Shown piece by piece: positions 15,922 to 43,789 of a DNA stretch of 64,000 nt. Within the stretch, counting starts at the first letter, position 1. The number at the start of each line of letters is the position of its first letter. The stretch covers positions 27,369,001 to 27,433,000 of the forward strand of contig NC_071335.1 in assembly GCF_027744825.2 (NCBI RefSeq). Reading direction: 5' to 3'. A program made the position numbers and the translations under genes. Under the pieces are notes generated by a model. The model was not told where the DNA came from. It did no database searches and saw only the letters and a program-made list of their open reading frames with translations. The stretch comes from Synchiropus splendidus (lineage: Eukaryota > Chordata > Actinopteri > Syngnathiformes > Callionymidae).

Positions 15922-17480
15922 CCTGTCGATGTAGCAGCGGCCGGGCGCCATTTGTTCATTCAATACGAACCGTGGCTAGTGTCTTATGAAGTAAGCACTG
16001 GAAGAACGCGCTGCCAAACAGAGTTTCACGGCAGTGCAGCGACCCTTGTGAATGTTTCACTGCGTTGTGATGTGGTGAGTGCTCACGTGACTGAAGCTCC
16101 AAAACCTCTAATATTAGTCCGACATGTTTCGTCAGCACCAAGTCAGAATTACAAATGAATTTTAATTCATTTTCCTTACCCTCATTGTTCTATTTATATT
16201 ACCTACATTTTCATTTGTTTTGTTTTCGTCTTATTTTTATTATTTGAATTTTACACCTCCCACCGACTGAAGTTTCACATCTTGTATTCGCAGCTGCAGC
16301 TATGATAACCAACTACAGCAAAGCACGTCATGGGTTCAAATCCCAGTCAGTTAGTCACCATGTTCACTGTAAGTTGCTTTAGCCGTTTTGTCTTGTTTTA
16401 CTACATTTATTTATCTTTGTCTTCCTCCGTTTTCTGCCTTGGAATTTACTTTTTTATTCCCTATATACTGAGAAGTGTGTCTGACTTCATTCTACGTTTT
16501 TACTTTTAGTAGTATTGTTTTATTTATTTATTTATTTTCTGTCCACTGCACCTAATAATCCATGCCAACACAGTTCTCCGACACACACTGCTTTTCATCC
16601 TCTTGTTTTTTCCATGAAAGCTCCTGTCACGCCGACTGCAGCGAGCATCACTTCAACACACCGGTGTTTCTCGACCGTAGATTCTCAAGCCAGACTCTTG
16701 AAACACTTCAGTATTGAGTGAACAAATGAGCGCTCGAGCTGCGATGAAGAAAGGGTAAATATCTACCTCTGTGAAACCAATTGTGGTTGAGCCTGAAAAA
16801 AAAAAAGAAGTGTCCTGAGCAGGTTTTAGCCATTTAGTCTGACATTTTTAGAGCAAAAGTATTGGAACTCCAGTGACTCATGTAAAGCTCGTATAATCCT
16901 GTATTACATGATGGTAGCGTCATAATGAAGCTCCTGTAGTATTTATTATCTCCTCATGCAGTATTCGTCCTTGGTGCGTATCGTGAAGTCGTTCTAGTGA
17001 GGACCTTCTGCGGCTGTAGATGTTGACCCAGAATGGAACATGAGATTGTCGACGGTCGATTCTCGCCCAGTGCTGCCTTCGTCTGATGGTATTAGACGTG
17101 TCGACCAATAAAAGTAAGCTACTGAAGAGTGTGTGAGTGAGTCTCATGTCAGCAGTGGATGTGATCATACGTTATTTGTGTCTGTTTCCAGCTGGGTTTT
17201 ACCCAACATTCTAGCTTTGTACATTTTTTTTAATTCTCATATTAATATTTCCCGTTTCATATTGCTGTTCATTTAGGTAAAAATCTTTATTTTTATTTTA
17301 CTGGCCCGGAAGTTTAAACCGTGGTCCGTGGTGTACGTCATCTATTAACGCCTTTTTTTGTTATAAATAATGGATCACGACTCAACATAAAAGCTGAAAA
17401 CTTTATATCAAAATGCGTTTTTATTGTTGCGTCTGTCTTCGTTTTTTTTTTTTTTTTTTTTTTCTTACAGCCACCAGGTG
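15922..17480. other. 3' flank of the fifteen-finger gene and intergenic DNA
   Basis: No second gene seen. AT-rich pieces lie at 16140-16560. A B-box-like GGGTTCAAATCCC at about 16329 has no cloverleaf. An AATAAA at 17107-17112 is a possible distal poly(A) signal. A T tract of more than 20 bases lies at about 17440-17463. Confidence 0.4.
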
Positions 17481-17484
17481 ACGT

Positions 17485-17671
17485 TACACTTCCGTCATCC
17501 CGCTTTCATTCCGGAACTAGTGAAATGTCCGAGCGCACATGAAGGCGACACGGATGTAAATAAACGCAGAATGTGACCACACGACCCGAACTTGTCACAT
17601 TATATGGTTAAATGACGCACATAACGGACCGTCCAAAGTTACGTTGTTGTTAAAACACGGCCCAAGTCCAG
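17485..17671 (+). promoter_or_regulatory. Probable untranslated first exon of the GAA-like gene
   Basis: Sequence ends in a strong donor (CCAG|GTAAGG, GT at 17672). The coding exon begins at an acceptor TTCACAG at 18504-18510, six bases before the ATG. This predicts a non-coding exon here and an ~840-bp first intron. The left edge is a guess. Confidence 0.4.
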
Positions 17672-18516
17672 GTAAGGAGCTTTACTTGTCCTTTTTCTTT
17701 TTGCGTTCACCTTTGCTAAGTTTAGTGTGAAAGCTAACGACGGCTAGCTGCTAACACTGACAATTTATTTCAATAACTATTTACATGGTGGAGTTAATCC
17801 AAGAAAATCCCTACATATAAACTCCACTTGTGCTAATGGCAGTGAAGGCCCGTCCGTCGAAGCAGGACTCGAGTGAGGTTGCAGGTTTGACTCTCTTCTG
17901 AAGCAACACTGGTTAATTTGTGACGCTGTGGCGAGTCGGTCACGTGGTCTCGCGGCCTCTGTTGTTGCTGCTACTGCACGTGCACAAGCCGCGAGCGTGA
18001 TGCGTTCAAAGACTTGAGATGTGAACCCATTATCGCTACTCTTATCAGTAAAACTCACCTTGGACCTCTGCAGTTGGAGCTGTGAGCACTTTCTCCAGCA
18101 CAGTTGTTCCATGAGAGGACGACGACTATGAGCGCTGACCTCGGACCGTGGTTGGACATTAGAATACTTCAATAATGAACATGAACGTGGTAAAACCTCT
18201 TGGGTTTCTGAGAGCCTTCTATTCTTTCAAGTCAACTTTAGTTTCATAATGCGAAGACACACTGCCAACTGATCATGATGCTAATATTTGATTTTGCTTT
18301 ATGTTGTGTTGCGAACCCATTTGATGAGATACTCATTAGATCCGCAAAAGTAGTATCTGAGCTGGTATTTGCAACAAAGTCAAGAGTTTATTGTGTTAAA
18401 AAAAGGGGGAAGTTTGTGTCACATGTTCGTGTGCGCGAGCTGCGACTTCTCTACGGAAATTTCCCCATCGTGGGAAGAATCTACAGAAAGTGCTTGTGAT
18501 GCGTTCACAGATCAGC

Positions 18517-25102
<6,586 letters not shown>

Positions 25103-25416
25103 TCTGGCAGTCTGGTCATCCACCGCTAGTTTCCAGAGGGGCAGTGAGAGATCAAGATGTCACTTTGGATGAGACCTGGAGCGACTTGCGCCGTGGCTGC
25201 TCCATGTTTTCCTGACTGCTGGACTTTCATTTTGATGAGCAATTGTCGGCCACTTTGTAAGTAGGAGGCGATTTTGCACTGCGCCAGGGGTTGACGGTGC
25301 CTTGACATTAAGGTTTGTCACTCTTCTGCTGCTTGCGGGAGACTCGGCTTTAAAGTCCAATGAGCCATAAGAGATGCTGAAGCTGGTTTTATTTTTGCAC
25401 TGTCCGTGTCACGTTC

Positions 25417-25422
25417 ATTAAA
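25417..25422 (+). terminator. Possible poly(A) signal of the GAA-like gene
   Basis: ATTAAA about 315 bp downstream of the stop codon. Position is plausible; no other canonical hexamer stands out nearby. Confidence 0.35.
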
Positions 25423-25429
25423 TGTTGCA

Positions 25430-28080
25430 TCAATTGACATTTGGGTTCTCAACTATCTGAGTGATGTGCTGTTTTTTTTTTTTAGGCTTTCAGAAGCGTT
25501 AGATTCCATTTTAGTCTCCAGGTTGTCAAAGGCACTGTACGACTGAGGAGAGGCTCACTCAACCCTGGTGCTGATGCCAACTCCGGGTGAGGTTTGAGCT
25601 CTGTCTTGTGTTTTAAAGGTCCAGGGTGGACGATTGTTTCTCCTTGGCTTTTCTCAGATGGATCGCAGTGGACTGGATGTTACCGACCATAAGCCAAATG
25701 AGTTACCAAATCTCGGAGTGCAATAGATGTTCAGGCGTTTCTTGAAGATACAAAGAGGTTCAGTATAGCTGGTGCTGCTGCGTTGATGCCACTGGGTCAT
25801 CTGGAGCGCCCCCTGCAGGGCTCAGACCTATCGTCTGTATAGTGAACGAGGCGAGTCTCGGCATCCTTGGTGTCAAAAGGTGCATGAGGTTAGTGGACCT
25901 GCAGAGGTTCTGATGCCACCGCTCCACCAAGTCCCAGTCATCAGACCGTGTGAGCTGAGGGTGAGAAGGCACCGGGACGGTTCCCTGAGGAGCCCAGTCA
26001 GGTGATCGTACTGAGCAATGTGGACACACGGAACTAACACGCAGTGGCGTCCACAGTGTGTGGAAGGATGTAGACTTGCGGTTGCCACACGCACGTTACA
26101 TGTCGTAACCTCCCAAAGTGATGTTTTTCACCTGAGAAGATCCTGTGTGGTGGTTGGCTGAGGCCAGGCTGTCTGATGGCTTCCAGATGAGGCTTTTTGG
26201 AGCAGGGGCGGGGCGGGGGGCAGCGGGGGTCCGAGCATTCTGCTGCACTGACGAGTGCTTTTCCGGTCCGGATCTGGGGGAGATTAGGTGGAGCGGGGGG
26301 GCGTGAACATGCCGAGGGGACGAGCTGGTGATGGTCTCAGAACCAGTGGGAGGGTTTGTCTCCGCGTTTGAGAAATGACTTCCTTTCAGTTGAGCTGCCG
26401 TGCGGTGCGTGAGAAACACTTCCTCAAAGAGAGGGATGACTGAAGTCTATTCTACACTGAGCCAGTGTTGTCACTTCAGTGGAACCTAATGCAGCCACCT
26501 TTCCATTCAGAGAGGAGTCGAGTGCGACTTCACCTTCTTTCCATTCATTCAGGGCAGGTCGCAGGGGGCAGCAGTTGACATGAAGAGGTCCAGGGATACT
26601 GAGGTGTGCTGGTCTGCCCCTGGGCCTCCTCCCTCCTGGACCACCTCAAGTGCCCTCTCCTGAAGAGGCTGGTCACAAAGTGCTGGAGTGGACACCCTGG
26701 AAAGGTGACACGTCCAGGACACCTCAACAAACAAGCACTCAAACCAAGTGCCCATGAGTCTGTTATGCTCTTCATGCCGTCTGCACCCAGAAGTTACGTC
26801 ACTAAAATCTGCGAACAAAGAGGCTTACTGGAGCAAAAGGTTCTGAAAGGTGAGTTCATGGGAGTCGTCGCTCTCTTGTTTGACATCTGCGCTGCTGCTC
26901 CACTGCACACGCGTCGGTGTCGAGTAACACACCCGACAGACAAGACACGACAGGCCTACGAGCGCACACACACGTGCCACGCCTGGCTAACTGGTTCCAC
27001 AGTTCAATTATCTCTGCACTTCAGCCCTTTATCTGGTGGAATTAAAGTTTTATTTTTAACCTGAAGACGCCGAGCAGCAGCCTGACTGAAATACCTGGTG
27101 ACTGGGGTGGTTGAATATCAACATGCAGCAGCCATGTTGAGGGCAGAAATGCCTTTCCCTTACTTACGGTGCCAGACGCAGGACAACACATCAACATATT
27201 CTGACCCACCTCGTGATTATCAGCGCAGCTCTCAGGCTGCAGGCCCCTGGTCTCTCTGGCACTCGGGACCCAAGGCTGCTGTTCTGGAGGCATGTGGCGC
27301 TGTCACCTGAAGAGAAGAGCGAATGTTCAGACCCAAACTCTCCATACGCCTCTTGGTGAGTGAGTGACCTGAGCTCAATCACGACTCACAAATACGTCAA
27401 AACAGATCATGAGCACATGGTTCAAGATCTTCAGTGACCTGACGGAAAGTGAATCCCCTTTCATCCAGAAAGACTAGTGGCAATGCGGAAAGAGCTTGAT
27501 CCAAGTTCAAAATATCGAAATAAGAGCTCTGGTCTAAAACGCAGTTTCATTTTGCGTACTATGACATGAGTTTGAAAAATCCTTATTTATTTATTTCTTC
27601 TTTTAAATTAGAAATAATATACAAGTGTTGTTCAACAGCTAACTACTCCAACAGTGTATATTGAATATTTGCAAAAGTAAAACGTGGTTAAAATATTTTT
27701 TGGAAAGGAGCCATTGGTGTGCAACATGATTTGAAGGTGTTTGCACCTTGGAAAAGCCTGGTGATCCTTGATGTCAGTTTCGCTCTTGAAGGGCTTTTGC
27801 TACAGCAGACTGTGGCCAGCCGTCAGGCGAATGAGCTCAGTTGCTAAGACGCTTACAGGCTATTCATTGAACCTTGAAGCTTTTTATACTGCTGGACAAT
27901 GAGACACCACTCGGTTGCTCTTTTTTTTTAATAGAAAAGCTCGAGCGCAGCTCCAACGATAAGCGCAAGCCTCGCGGCCTCCTGCTGCTGTAGCGTCTCT
28001 TCGACTTCACACATGTCGTCCGTAGGCAAATAGATAGGTTTTGCGTCACACAGAAAGAGACTCTTATCGGAATCACTAGC
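25430..28080. other. Intergenic DNA between the GAA-like gene and MICALL2
   Basis: No supported gene on either strand. At 26550-26740 there is repeat-derived sequence including the fish repeat phrase CACCCTGGAAAGGT. The stretch 27540-27700 is AT-rich. Open frames on the minus strand around 25760-26420 lack domains, start context and splice structure. Confidence 0.45.
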
Positions 28081-28337
28081 GGATTTGAGCGTCGGTGGCG
28101 GTTCCCCTGACTCCTCCCCCCATCCCCCCACGGCTCCTCCTCTGCCGCGTCACCTTCCACAGGTGTCGCGCTCCACTTTCAGTTTGTCCCGTCCAAAGTC
28201 CTCCACGTTCCCGATCCTTCCCCGGAGTCGATCGCGCCGTGGAAACTTGAGAAGCTCCGCGTGGGAGGAGTGGAGGGGAGCGGCTCTCTGTCTCCCCCCA
28301 CGCCCCCCTCCCGCCGCCGCCGGCTCTCCGCTCCGGG
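28080..28337 (+). promoter_or_regulatory. GC-rich promoter/5' UTR of MICALL2
   Basis: GC-rich sequence with pyrimidine-rich and C-tract segments directly abuts the MICALL2 start codon and contrasts with the AT-rich DNA upstream. It looks like a CpG-type promoter plus leader. No TATA box is obvious and the start site is not defined. Confidence 0.45.
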
Positions 28338-36113
<7,776 letters not shown>

Positions 36114-36711
36114 GAGTCTGTGGAGACTGCGTTTATGGACTAGAAGGACTGTCGCGGGGTGGCATTTCTGCTGTGAGATTTTCAAGTCCATGAAGCTGGA
36201 AAGGCTCGATGTTCGGGAGTGAGAGCTAGTGTTTGGGTTGACCACAGTCAGTTTTGTTCGTGAAACACTCGCCACGTTTTCAGTCTTGTCCCGATGATGA
36301 TCCCAGCTCCAGTGTTTCCATCAGGAATGTTCCGCTGCTGACACACACAACAGGTGACAGGCAAGTCCTTGATGTGAGGTTCACTTTTACTCTTCTGTTC
36401 TCCTCGCTCACGCACACTATTGCTACCTAGCTACACGTGAATCATTTAATATGGTTCTCACTCCAACCTTTATTTTTGGAGCCATTCTGTCATCCACTGA
36501 TGGTCATAATGTTTGGTCAAGAGTCACTTGAGAAAGGCAGATTTGAACGCTCGGGTGAAGGCTTGTGATCCACGTTGGATCTGGTGGCTGGTGTGATTCC
36601 CCTCAGGTGAGCAGGCAGGCGAACTCAAAGATATGTGCACATCAGCAAAAGCTCGGTGTTTGTAAGTATTTGTTCGTGCAGAAGTCTTTTTAAGTTTTTT
36701 AAATAAACGTT

Positions 36712-36717
36712 GAAATG
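36712..36717 (+). terminator. Probable poly(A) signal of MICALL2
   Basis: AATAAA about 600 bp downstream of the MICALL2 stop codon, the first canonical hexamer in that 3' flank that I noticed. Confidence 0.45.
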
Positions 36718-36719
36718 AT

Positions 36720-37660
36720 GAACGAGCATTTTCGTCTGTCTCCAAATACACAAACATCTCACAAACCAACTGACTAAATAATCTGACATATGTTGTTCAC
36801 ATTGAGCTCTGAAGATTCATTTTGAATATATTTATATTTCAGCATTATATTGATATTTCAGTACAAAACAGCGCATAAATACATAGTATTTCTATTGGAT
36901 ATGGAAGCCTGATAGTGACAGTACGTTTCAGTATTGCTAACCACCGCAGCAGACTGATCAATAAGTGGATGAACTGGACAAAACAGACGTATATGTCGAC
37001 TAAAATATTATTAAAATGTTATAAAAATATTCTCTAATACTCCCAGGATTATTACAATACCATCATTAATAAGCTGTCAGTCACATTTGGAACTGCTCGC
37101 TTTGTTTTAGGACAAAATAAATAACTGAAGCTGCAACTTAATCAACACAGGGAATATTTGCATATTTTATTTGTATTATCAGTGAAACTGAATTCGCTTC
37201 AGCGCTACCCTCTAACTACTACACCAATTTTACTACTCTATCACAATATTAAATACTAATTTTACATTTGTTTTAATATTATTACATGTGCATTTTTTAA
37301 TTAACTGTCAAATTATAATTATATATACTGTTCAATGTTATAATTAAATGTTATTTAATTTCTTTTAAAAAAAGGTTTTAAATTACATTTTATGCAGAGA
37401 GTTTTAGGCTCAGATGCATGTGTTCGTGCTGCACTTCTCTCTTCCACCAGTAGAGGGCAACATAAGCTTTGCCCTGCGCGTCGCAGCGTCGGAGCGAAGC
37501 GCTGATCAAAGGGTCGATGGGTAAATAAAATCTGAACTTCCGCCCTGGAAATTTTTTTTATTTTTTCTAATAAATTAATGTTTAATTTGAGTGTCACTGT
37601 CGTGTTTTTAATAAGGAAAACAGACTCTTGATGCGTTTCCTTTTCCATTATTTGGTATTT

Positions 37661-37757
<97 letters not shown>

Positions 37758-40700
37758 AGAATATAAAACCAATAAAAAATATATAAAAATAACATAAGGA
37801 ATGGCATCCAGTCGTTGTCCTGCGTCAGACATGCGACTCACTGCGGCCACTCACAGATGGCGCGTCACGTCGATACTGATCGTTAATATAAAAGGCGTGA
37901 AACATATTTATCTAAAATCACATGCCACAGCGACCTATTTTTATCGCTTTTTTTGCGCGAATATGTTTTAAAGAGCATGTACTGCATGGTGTGGAGCAAG
38001 TCGGGTTTTTATATTTTGAAAAGAATCAACCACAATAACGGCAGTAGAGGAGTCTGTTCACTCTTCAGATGTAACTTTTGGACTTTAAAATAGCGGATAT
38101 GTAACGTCCAATGTGATGATATTTAATATAGATATGTCAAATGTTAAATAAAAGTGTGTGAGGTTGAACTGCTGAACAGTCTTGACAATGCCACACTAAC
38201 TTCAGGACATGAGCCTCAGTGAGGTGCTCTGCCTCACAGTTGCAAGCACTTAGATAGATAAATATCAAAAGAGAAAGTCAGATTTCTAGTAGCATACGTT
38301 GCTTGAATACATATAAGATTACATAAATAACTTGTAAAAACCCAATAATGTACAATAATGTCAATGTACATAATAATAAAATCTAGCTATAGTTCAAATG
38401 AAACTGGATAAAAAAAATATAAAATAAAAAACACGGCAGCTGCAAAGTGACTGCTATTAAGGCTTGAATCTGCAAATCTCTTTTTTATATTAAATTTTTT
38501 TTGTAACAGTAAATCACAGACAAAACGAAAAAAAAAAACAAACTTGGTGATGTTCTGATCCTGTTGTAGATGAACTTGTCCTTCCTTTTAAAAATGTGGG
38601 CATTTCAAGAGAAATGTTGGTAAAAAGGAATGCGCTGACATTTGATGGCTTTGTGGTGAGACATCAACACAGAAGTCAAGGAGCTTCAACAGATTCATTT
38701 CAATGAACAAATGTCTGAAGCGACTGAAGTCACCCGTCCCAGGAGCACATGGGATGTCATCACCACAACATCCATGATGATGGTCAAAGAGCGTCCTCTC
38801 ATGGTTCACATTCGACTTAAGTTGGATTATTCTCGTGTCAAATATTAAAATATGATGGATCGCCAAGTGAACACGCCCTGACGTCTACTCACGAAAGCGT
38901 GATGAGTTTTGAACGGAATCAAAACATAAACCTGTCTGAACAAGTGGGCAGGACATCGGCTCGAGAGGCAGGAGTGAAACAGCCGTCGACGCTCGACACA
39001 TGAAGACCTCAAAGGTCCCTTGCTCTTCTTCCACCTTGACTTTTTACACTGGTTCCAAAGCAAACATCTTCACCAACCTGCCATCACACAGACAACAAAA
39101 GTGTCTCTGCCGTCTGGCCTTCTCACATCATTTTCCTTGTTTGTTTTATATTTTGGCCGTGAAAAGGCAAAAGTGTGGAACCTCCGAAGGCAGCAACATC
39201 TGGCCTTTTCTCGTGATTCCTCCTCCTCCGAGCCGCGATGAAGCGCTCCGTCTTCGGTGCCGCCGAGCGTGTGAATCAATCACGTCTGTTTATCCTGGAA
39301 ATGTGACTTTACGTTCCACTCGAGGAGGCAGATGATTCAGGAGCTTCGGAGCCGCTTCATTTACACAACACAGTCCCGTTATGAACCGCAGGATCCGCCC
39401 CTCGCTGGATTCTCTCCGATCTTCGTCGGAAACTCTGCCACCTCACCTGACTTGTATCGAAGCGGACGGATCTTTCTGGAACCTCTGTGATCAGTACAGG
39501 GACTTTCTTCACGTCAGCAGGTGAGCTTCGCTGCTGAGGAGGTCAAACCAGCCGAGTTAAAGAGCGACTCGTGCCTGCTGCAGCAAATACTTGGAAGAGG
39601 ACGTCGCGAGGACTCACTGAGGCCTGTTTTTCACAAAACAAAACTGACGTCAAGGTGTCGCGAACATTCATGTGTGCAATGTCAGTGAGGAGGAGAGCCA
39701 CATTACTGGAACACCTCTGATGCCTTGGAAGTGACAATGGGGTGCAACATGGGGCCTGTTATTATGTATCATAACATTTCTACTTACGAGTTTCATTGTG
39801 ACAGTTTGTTTATAGGTGGAGCTTTTATTTTGAAAACTTTATTTATCGTAGACAGACATCTTGAATCAGACCTTATATTCCTCGAGTCTCCAGAAGGCGG
39901 CGTGCAAGAGTTTGTTTACTTCATTCATACCTCACAGAAGCTAACGTTGTTAATTGAAGTTTCATGCTGCGCTAAAAGATCACAGTTACATGTTATCTAC
40001 ATTTTGCATACATCTTTATGTTTCATGTTCCTTCTGTTTATATGTCAGCACCAGGAAGAGTCGTGCGCTTGACGCTAACTCCTCAGTGTGGCTACTGTAG
40101 GGACTTGTACTGACGTAACATTAGTGACTTACTGATGAAGGATTCACTCAGTACCTCGGAGCTTTGTTGTTGACTGTTGCAGTGCGTTATGGGACTTGTG
40201 TGAGTGGTGTGACACCTTTTAAGAAGTCATGGACTTTAGTGGCAGTTTGACATGGTGTAGAGCCCCTGCTGCTTTAGTCAAGACTCATGAATTGATGGTA
40301 AAAACAGGCTCCTCAAGCTTCAGATCAGTACCAAAGTGACCAATGAGCCACAAGGAAGGGTGTGAGAAGGTCCAGGACGGTGCGGTCCAAACGTGCTGGG
40401 CGCTGGAAAAGACATCACGCATCCAGATGGAGGTGGAGTGTGGAGGCCACCATGCATGCGCTGCCTCCACAAACACACATGGCCATCTCCAGGTCTTTGT
40501 GTTTCTCCAAGTGTGTGTGACAGAGCGGCAGCGTGTGAAGCGCCGGGCGTGTGGAAAGATGGAGCTTCTCCAAGTTTATGTTTCTGTGACTAATGTGAAA
40601 GACAGAGAGGATCTTTGCTCCGTGAATCACCGACTCCATCCGTCTTCACCGTTTCCACTGGCGTCTTCAAGAGGGCGCCTCTTGGCCGTGTTGATCTGTC

Positions 40701-41290
40701 AGCCGCAGGAACGATCTGCCCGTAAATAAAGACAAACCGGGCTGCTGCAATTAGGCTTTTACAGCCAAAAGAGCTGAGCGGCAGATGAGCCCAGTCTCTT
40801 TGCAAGTTACGCTTCGCTTTACTAAGAGTTACTGCGACGCAGGGAGGGACTCGGGGAGCGGGACGTGACGCTGCCTCTCATCCGCTCCACCTCACCTGGG
40901 AGAATCAGTGTTAAAACACAAGTTTACACCAGTCGCACCATCCTGGTGTCAGTCGGAGAGAAGACTCAAACATGGAGCCAATAACAGACTCAGCAATGTG
41001 ACATTAGTCTGCAAGAGCATCCTGCCAGTATGAGTCACTGTATGCAGTCAAAAGTCAATTTTCTGAGTTAAAAAGTCTCCGGTACAGAATGAACCAGTGT
41101 TGTGAAGTGAGCAGTAAATCTCATGTGGTTAATATTGTCAAATAAAAAACAACCTAAAAGTCAATAAAGTCAATCACTCTCTGAAGATCCGCTCTATTTT
41201 TATGCTACTATTGTTTTATACTGTATGTAGGCGTGGACAGCACTCAGGAAAGTGCATGTAGACAACGTCTTCTTATCGATATGGAGTTAA
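36720..41290. other. Gene-poor DNA downstream of MICALL2
   Basis: Largely AT-rich (36780-38560), with a long (TA)n tract, then mixed-composition DNA to 41290. Open frames here (for example 39725-40072, 115 codons) have no domain, Kozak context or splice partners. I see no supported gene. Confidence 0.5.
37665..37755. repeat. (TA)n microsatellite, about 90 bp
   Basis: Uninterrupted TA dinucleotide run. Such tracts are often polymorphic and length may be unreliable in assemblies. Confidence 0.95.
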
Positions 41291-41299
41291 ATGTAAATG

Positions 41300-42095
41300 C
41301 TGTGGAGTCAAATCTCAATAGTACGGAGTCAAAAGTCAATATTATGGAGTCAAAAGTCAATATCATAGGATAAAAAAAGTCATTATTATGGAGTCAAAAG
41401 TCAATATCATAGGATAAAAAAAATGAATATTATGGAGTCAAAAGTCAATATCATAGGATAAAAAAAGTCAATATTATGGCATAAAAATTCAATATTACTA
41501 GGTCAAAAATCAATATTATAGAATAAAAAGTCAATATTATGAAGTAAGAATTAATATTATGGAGTCAAAATTTAACATTGTGGAGTCAAAAGTCACTATT
41601 TTAGAATAAAAAGCCAATAATATTGAGTCAGAAGTCAATATCATAGGATAAAAAAGTCAATGTTATGGCATAAAAATTCAATATTACTAGGTCAAAAGTC
41701 AATATTATAGAATAAAAAGTCAATATTATGAAGTAGGAATTAATATTATGGAGTCAAAATTTAACATTGTGGAGTCAAAAGTCACTATTTTAGAATAAAA
41801 AGCCAACAATATTGAGTCAGAAGTCAATATCATAGGATAAAAAAGTCAATATTATGGCATAAAAATTCAATATTAATAGGTTAAAAGTCAATATTATAGA
41901 GCAAAAAGTCAATATTATGAAGTAAGAATTAATATTATGGAGTCAAAATTCAACATGGTGGAGTCAAAAGTCACTATTTTAGAATAAAAAGCCAACAATA
42001 TTGAGTCAGAAGTCAATATTATGGAATAAAAAAATTCAACATTATGGAGTCTATAAAAGTCTCCATGATGGAGACATTTATTTTATGGAGTCATA
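41300..42095. repeat. Tandem array of ~21-bp units with ~190-bp higher-order period
   Basis: The basic unit resembles AATATTATGGAGTCAAAAGTC. Variant units recur in the same order: TCAATATCATAGGATA occurs at 41445, 41635 and 41824, giving a higher-order period of 189-190 bp (about nine units). The array begins with simple alternations and decays at its right end. There are no long ORFs. Confidence 0.9.
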
Positions 42096-42720
42096 TTACG
42101 AAATAAAGAGTAAAATCTGTTCTAGTTTGGTGCAACAGTTTTCACGTGTGTGGTGAGTCCCTTTCGACTGCCTGCTTTCCTGAACATCGTGCTGGTCTCT
42201 CTGCTCCTGATCCAGTCTCCTCACAGTGTCGGCGGTCACTTGTTTACCAGGAGTCGCGCGGCCCGATCGCGCCAGGCTAATTATCAGATACGCTCCAACA
42301 CACGGGCGCGTGTTGGTCCCTCTGTTGCTCCACCACGTCTCTGAGAGCGGAGCACCCAGAGACGCAGGGCCGGCGGGAGGCAACCAGAGGTGTTAATGAT
42401 GTGAGGCTCCGTGTCCTCTGCTGGGAGACATGGTGCGTCTGTCACCAGGCAGAACACGGCAAAACATCTCCATTCTCCTCTGACTCTGACTGTGTGTGTG
42501 CTGCATGTTTTAGTCATGAATAACTTGTTCCTCAAAGTTAAAATGTCAGCAGATCAAGAGGCTCCCTCTGCTTCTCAGTTTATGATGGAGTCAACATGAA
42601 GGATCAAAGAATGAGCTGCGGGACAAAGGGCTGAAGTGCGATGTAAAAGTCAGAATTCTGACCTGTGAAGTGAAATGAGTGAGGTGAGCGGTCAGCGTCA
42701 CCACACGGACGCGGCGCCTG

Positions 42721-42845
42721 TCACGCCTGCTCGCCGCCGTCTTTCTGCACCTCAGACTTCAAGGTGGCCAGGATCCGTCTGTGGGCCCCACATGAACCCC
42801 ACACGTCCGTCATCCCCCGCATGAAAAGCTGGCGGTCACACACGC
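42721..42845 (-). CDS. Exon-like island: possible terminal coding exon, unidentified
   Basis: On the minus strand a good acceptor (TTTCTCTGTGCAG, just right of 42845) precedes 40 open codons ending in TGA (42721-42723). The peptide has two Cys and a segment RRILATLKSEV near the end. I do not recognise it and found no upstream exon on the minus strand in the window. An open frame this short can arise by chance. Confidence 0.2.
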
Positions 42846-43195
42846 CTGCACAGAGAAAGTGGACGCTGTCAGGAGGATCAATATGAGAATAACTCTAATT
42901 ATTCCCCCCAAAGACCGTTTCGGGGGGAGAAAAGTCCAAACGAAACATTAAGAAAATCCATCATCCTGTTTTTGGAATGACACCCGGCTCCCTGGAACCT
43001 CGGAGTCGGAGGATGGAGAGAGTCCCGGAGGCTCCAGACCCGATTATTTATGGCCCCGAGGTCTCGGAGTTTGACGGAAGCAAGACCACCTCAACAGTTG
43101 TTCGTGACTCGGGCTGGAGCTCTGAACAGGACTCACCAAGGAGACTCGGTGAGACCAGTCACCGAGGAAGGATCCGGTCAATAAAGCAGCCCAGT

Positions 43196-43715
43196 CACTA
43201 CTGAATCCCACACATCCAGGTGAGTCTTGAAGACTGCTCGGTTCAGACTCATGGACCCAACGAATCTCATGAATCACTTGGACTCTTGAAGCATTCACAT
43301 TAGAGTCAGTTTGACATGACTCAAACTCATGATATCACTGAGTCCCAAATAACCCAGTAAGATTCAAAGAATCCCTCACATCCGAGTGAGTCCCCATCTT
43401 TAACGTTGCTAGAGAGGAAAGAGCCTGACTCGTGATCGAGATGAGTCCTACAGACGAGGTTCCACCCATGGCAGACACAGCTGCTGGATGTGCTCTACAC
43501 ACACAAATCTTCGAGTCAGGTAGGTGAGACTCATGGAATTTGCTACGCGCACACTAAATCAAAATAGCTAAAATGATGTCGGTTTGACTCTCCACATTGG
43601 ATGAATCCTCATGGAGAGTCTCTCTGACTCACTCTTCTGAACCACCAGATAATCTGACTCGTTGAACCACTGAATCCCACACATCTGAGTGAGGCACAAG
43701 TGACTCAGGTTCCTC
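43196..43715. repeat. Degenerate repeats with GAGTC/GACTC motifs
   Basis: The phrase TGAATCCCACACATC with a following GAGTGAG-like piece recurs at about 43200, 43370 and 43670, and GACTC/GAGTC pentamers are dense. It looks like an old tandem repeat between two better-preserved arrays. Confidence 0.4.
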
Positions 43716-43789
43716 ACAGTGGCAAGAAACTGAATTGCCCACACCTGCCTTGAGTCGCACACAATCTTATTAATATGGAGTAAAATGTA

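Noticed and set aside
15229..15963. 244-codon minus-strand open frame
   Set aside because: It is the antisense of the six-finger exon of the fifteen-finger gene; long antisense frames are expected opposite GC-rich zinc-finger codons.
39725..40072. 115-codon plus-strand open frame
   Set aside because: AT-rich DNA, no recognisable domain, weak start context and no splice partner.
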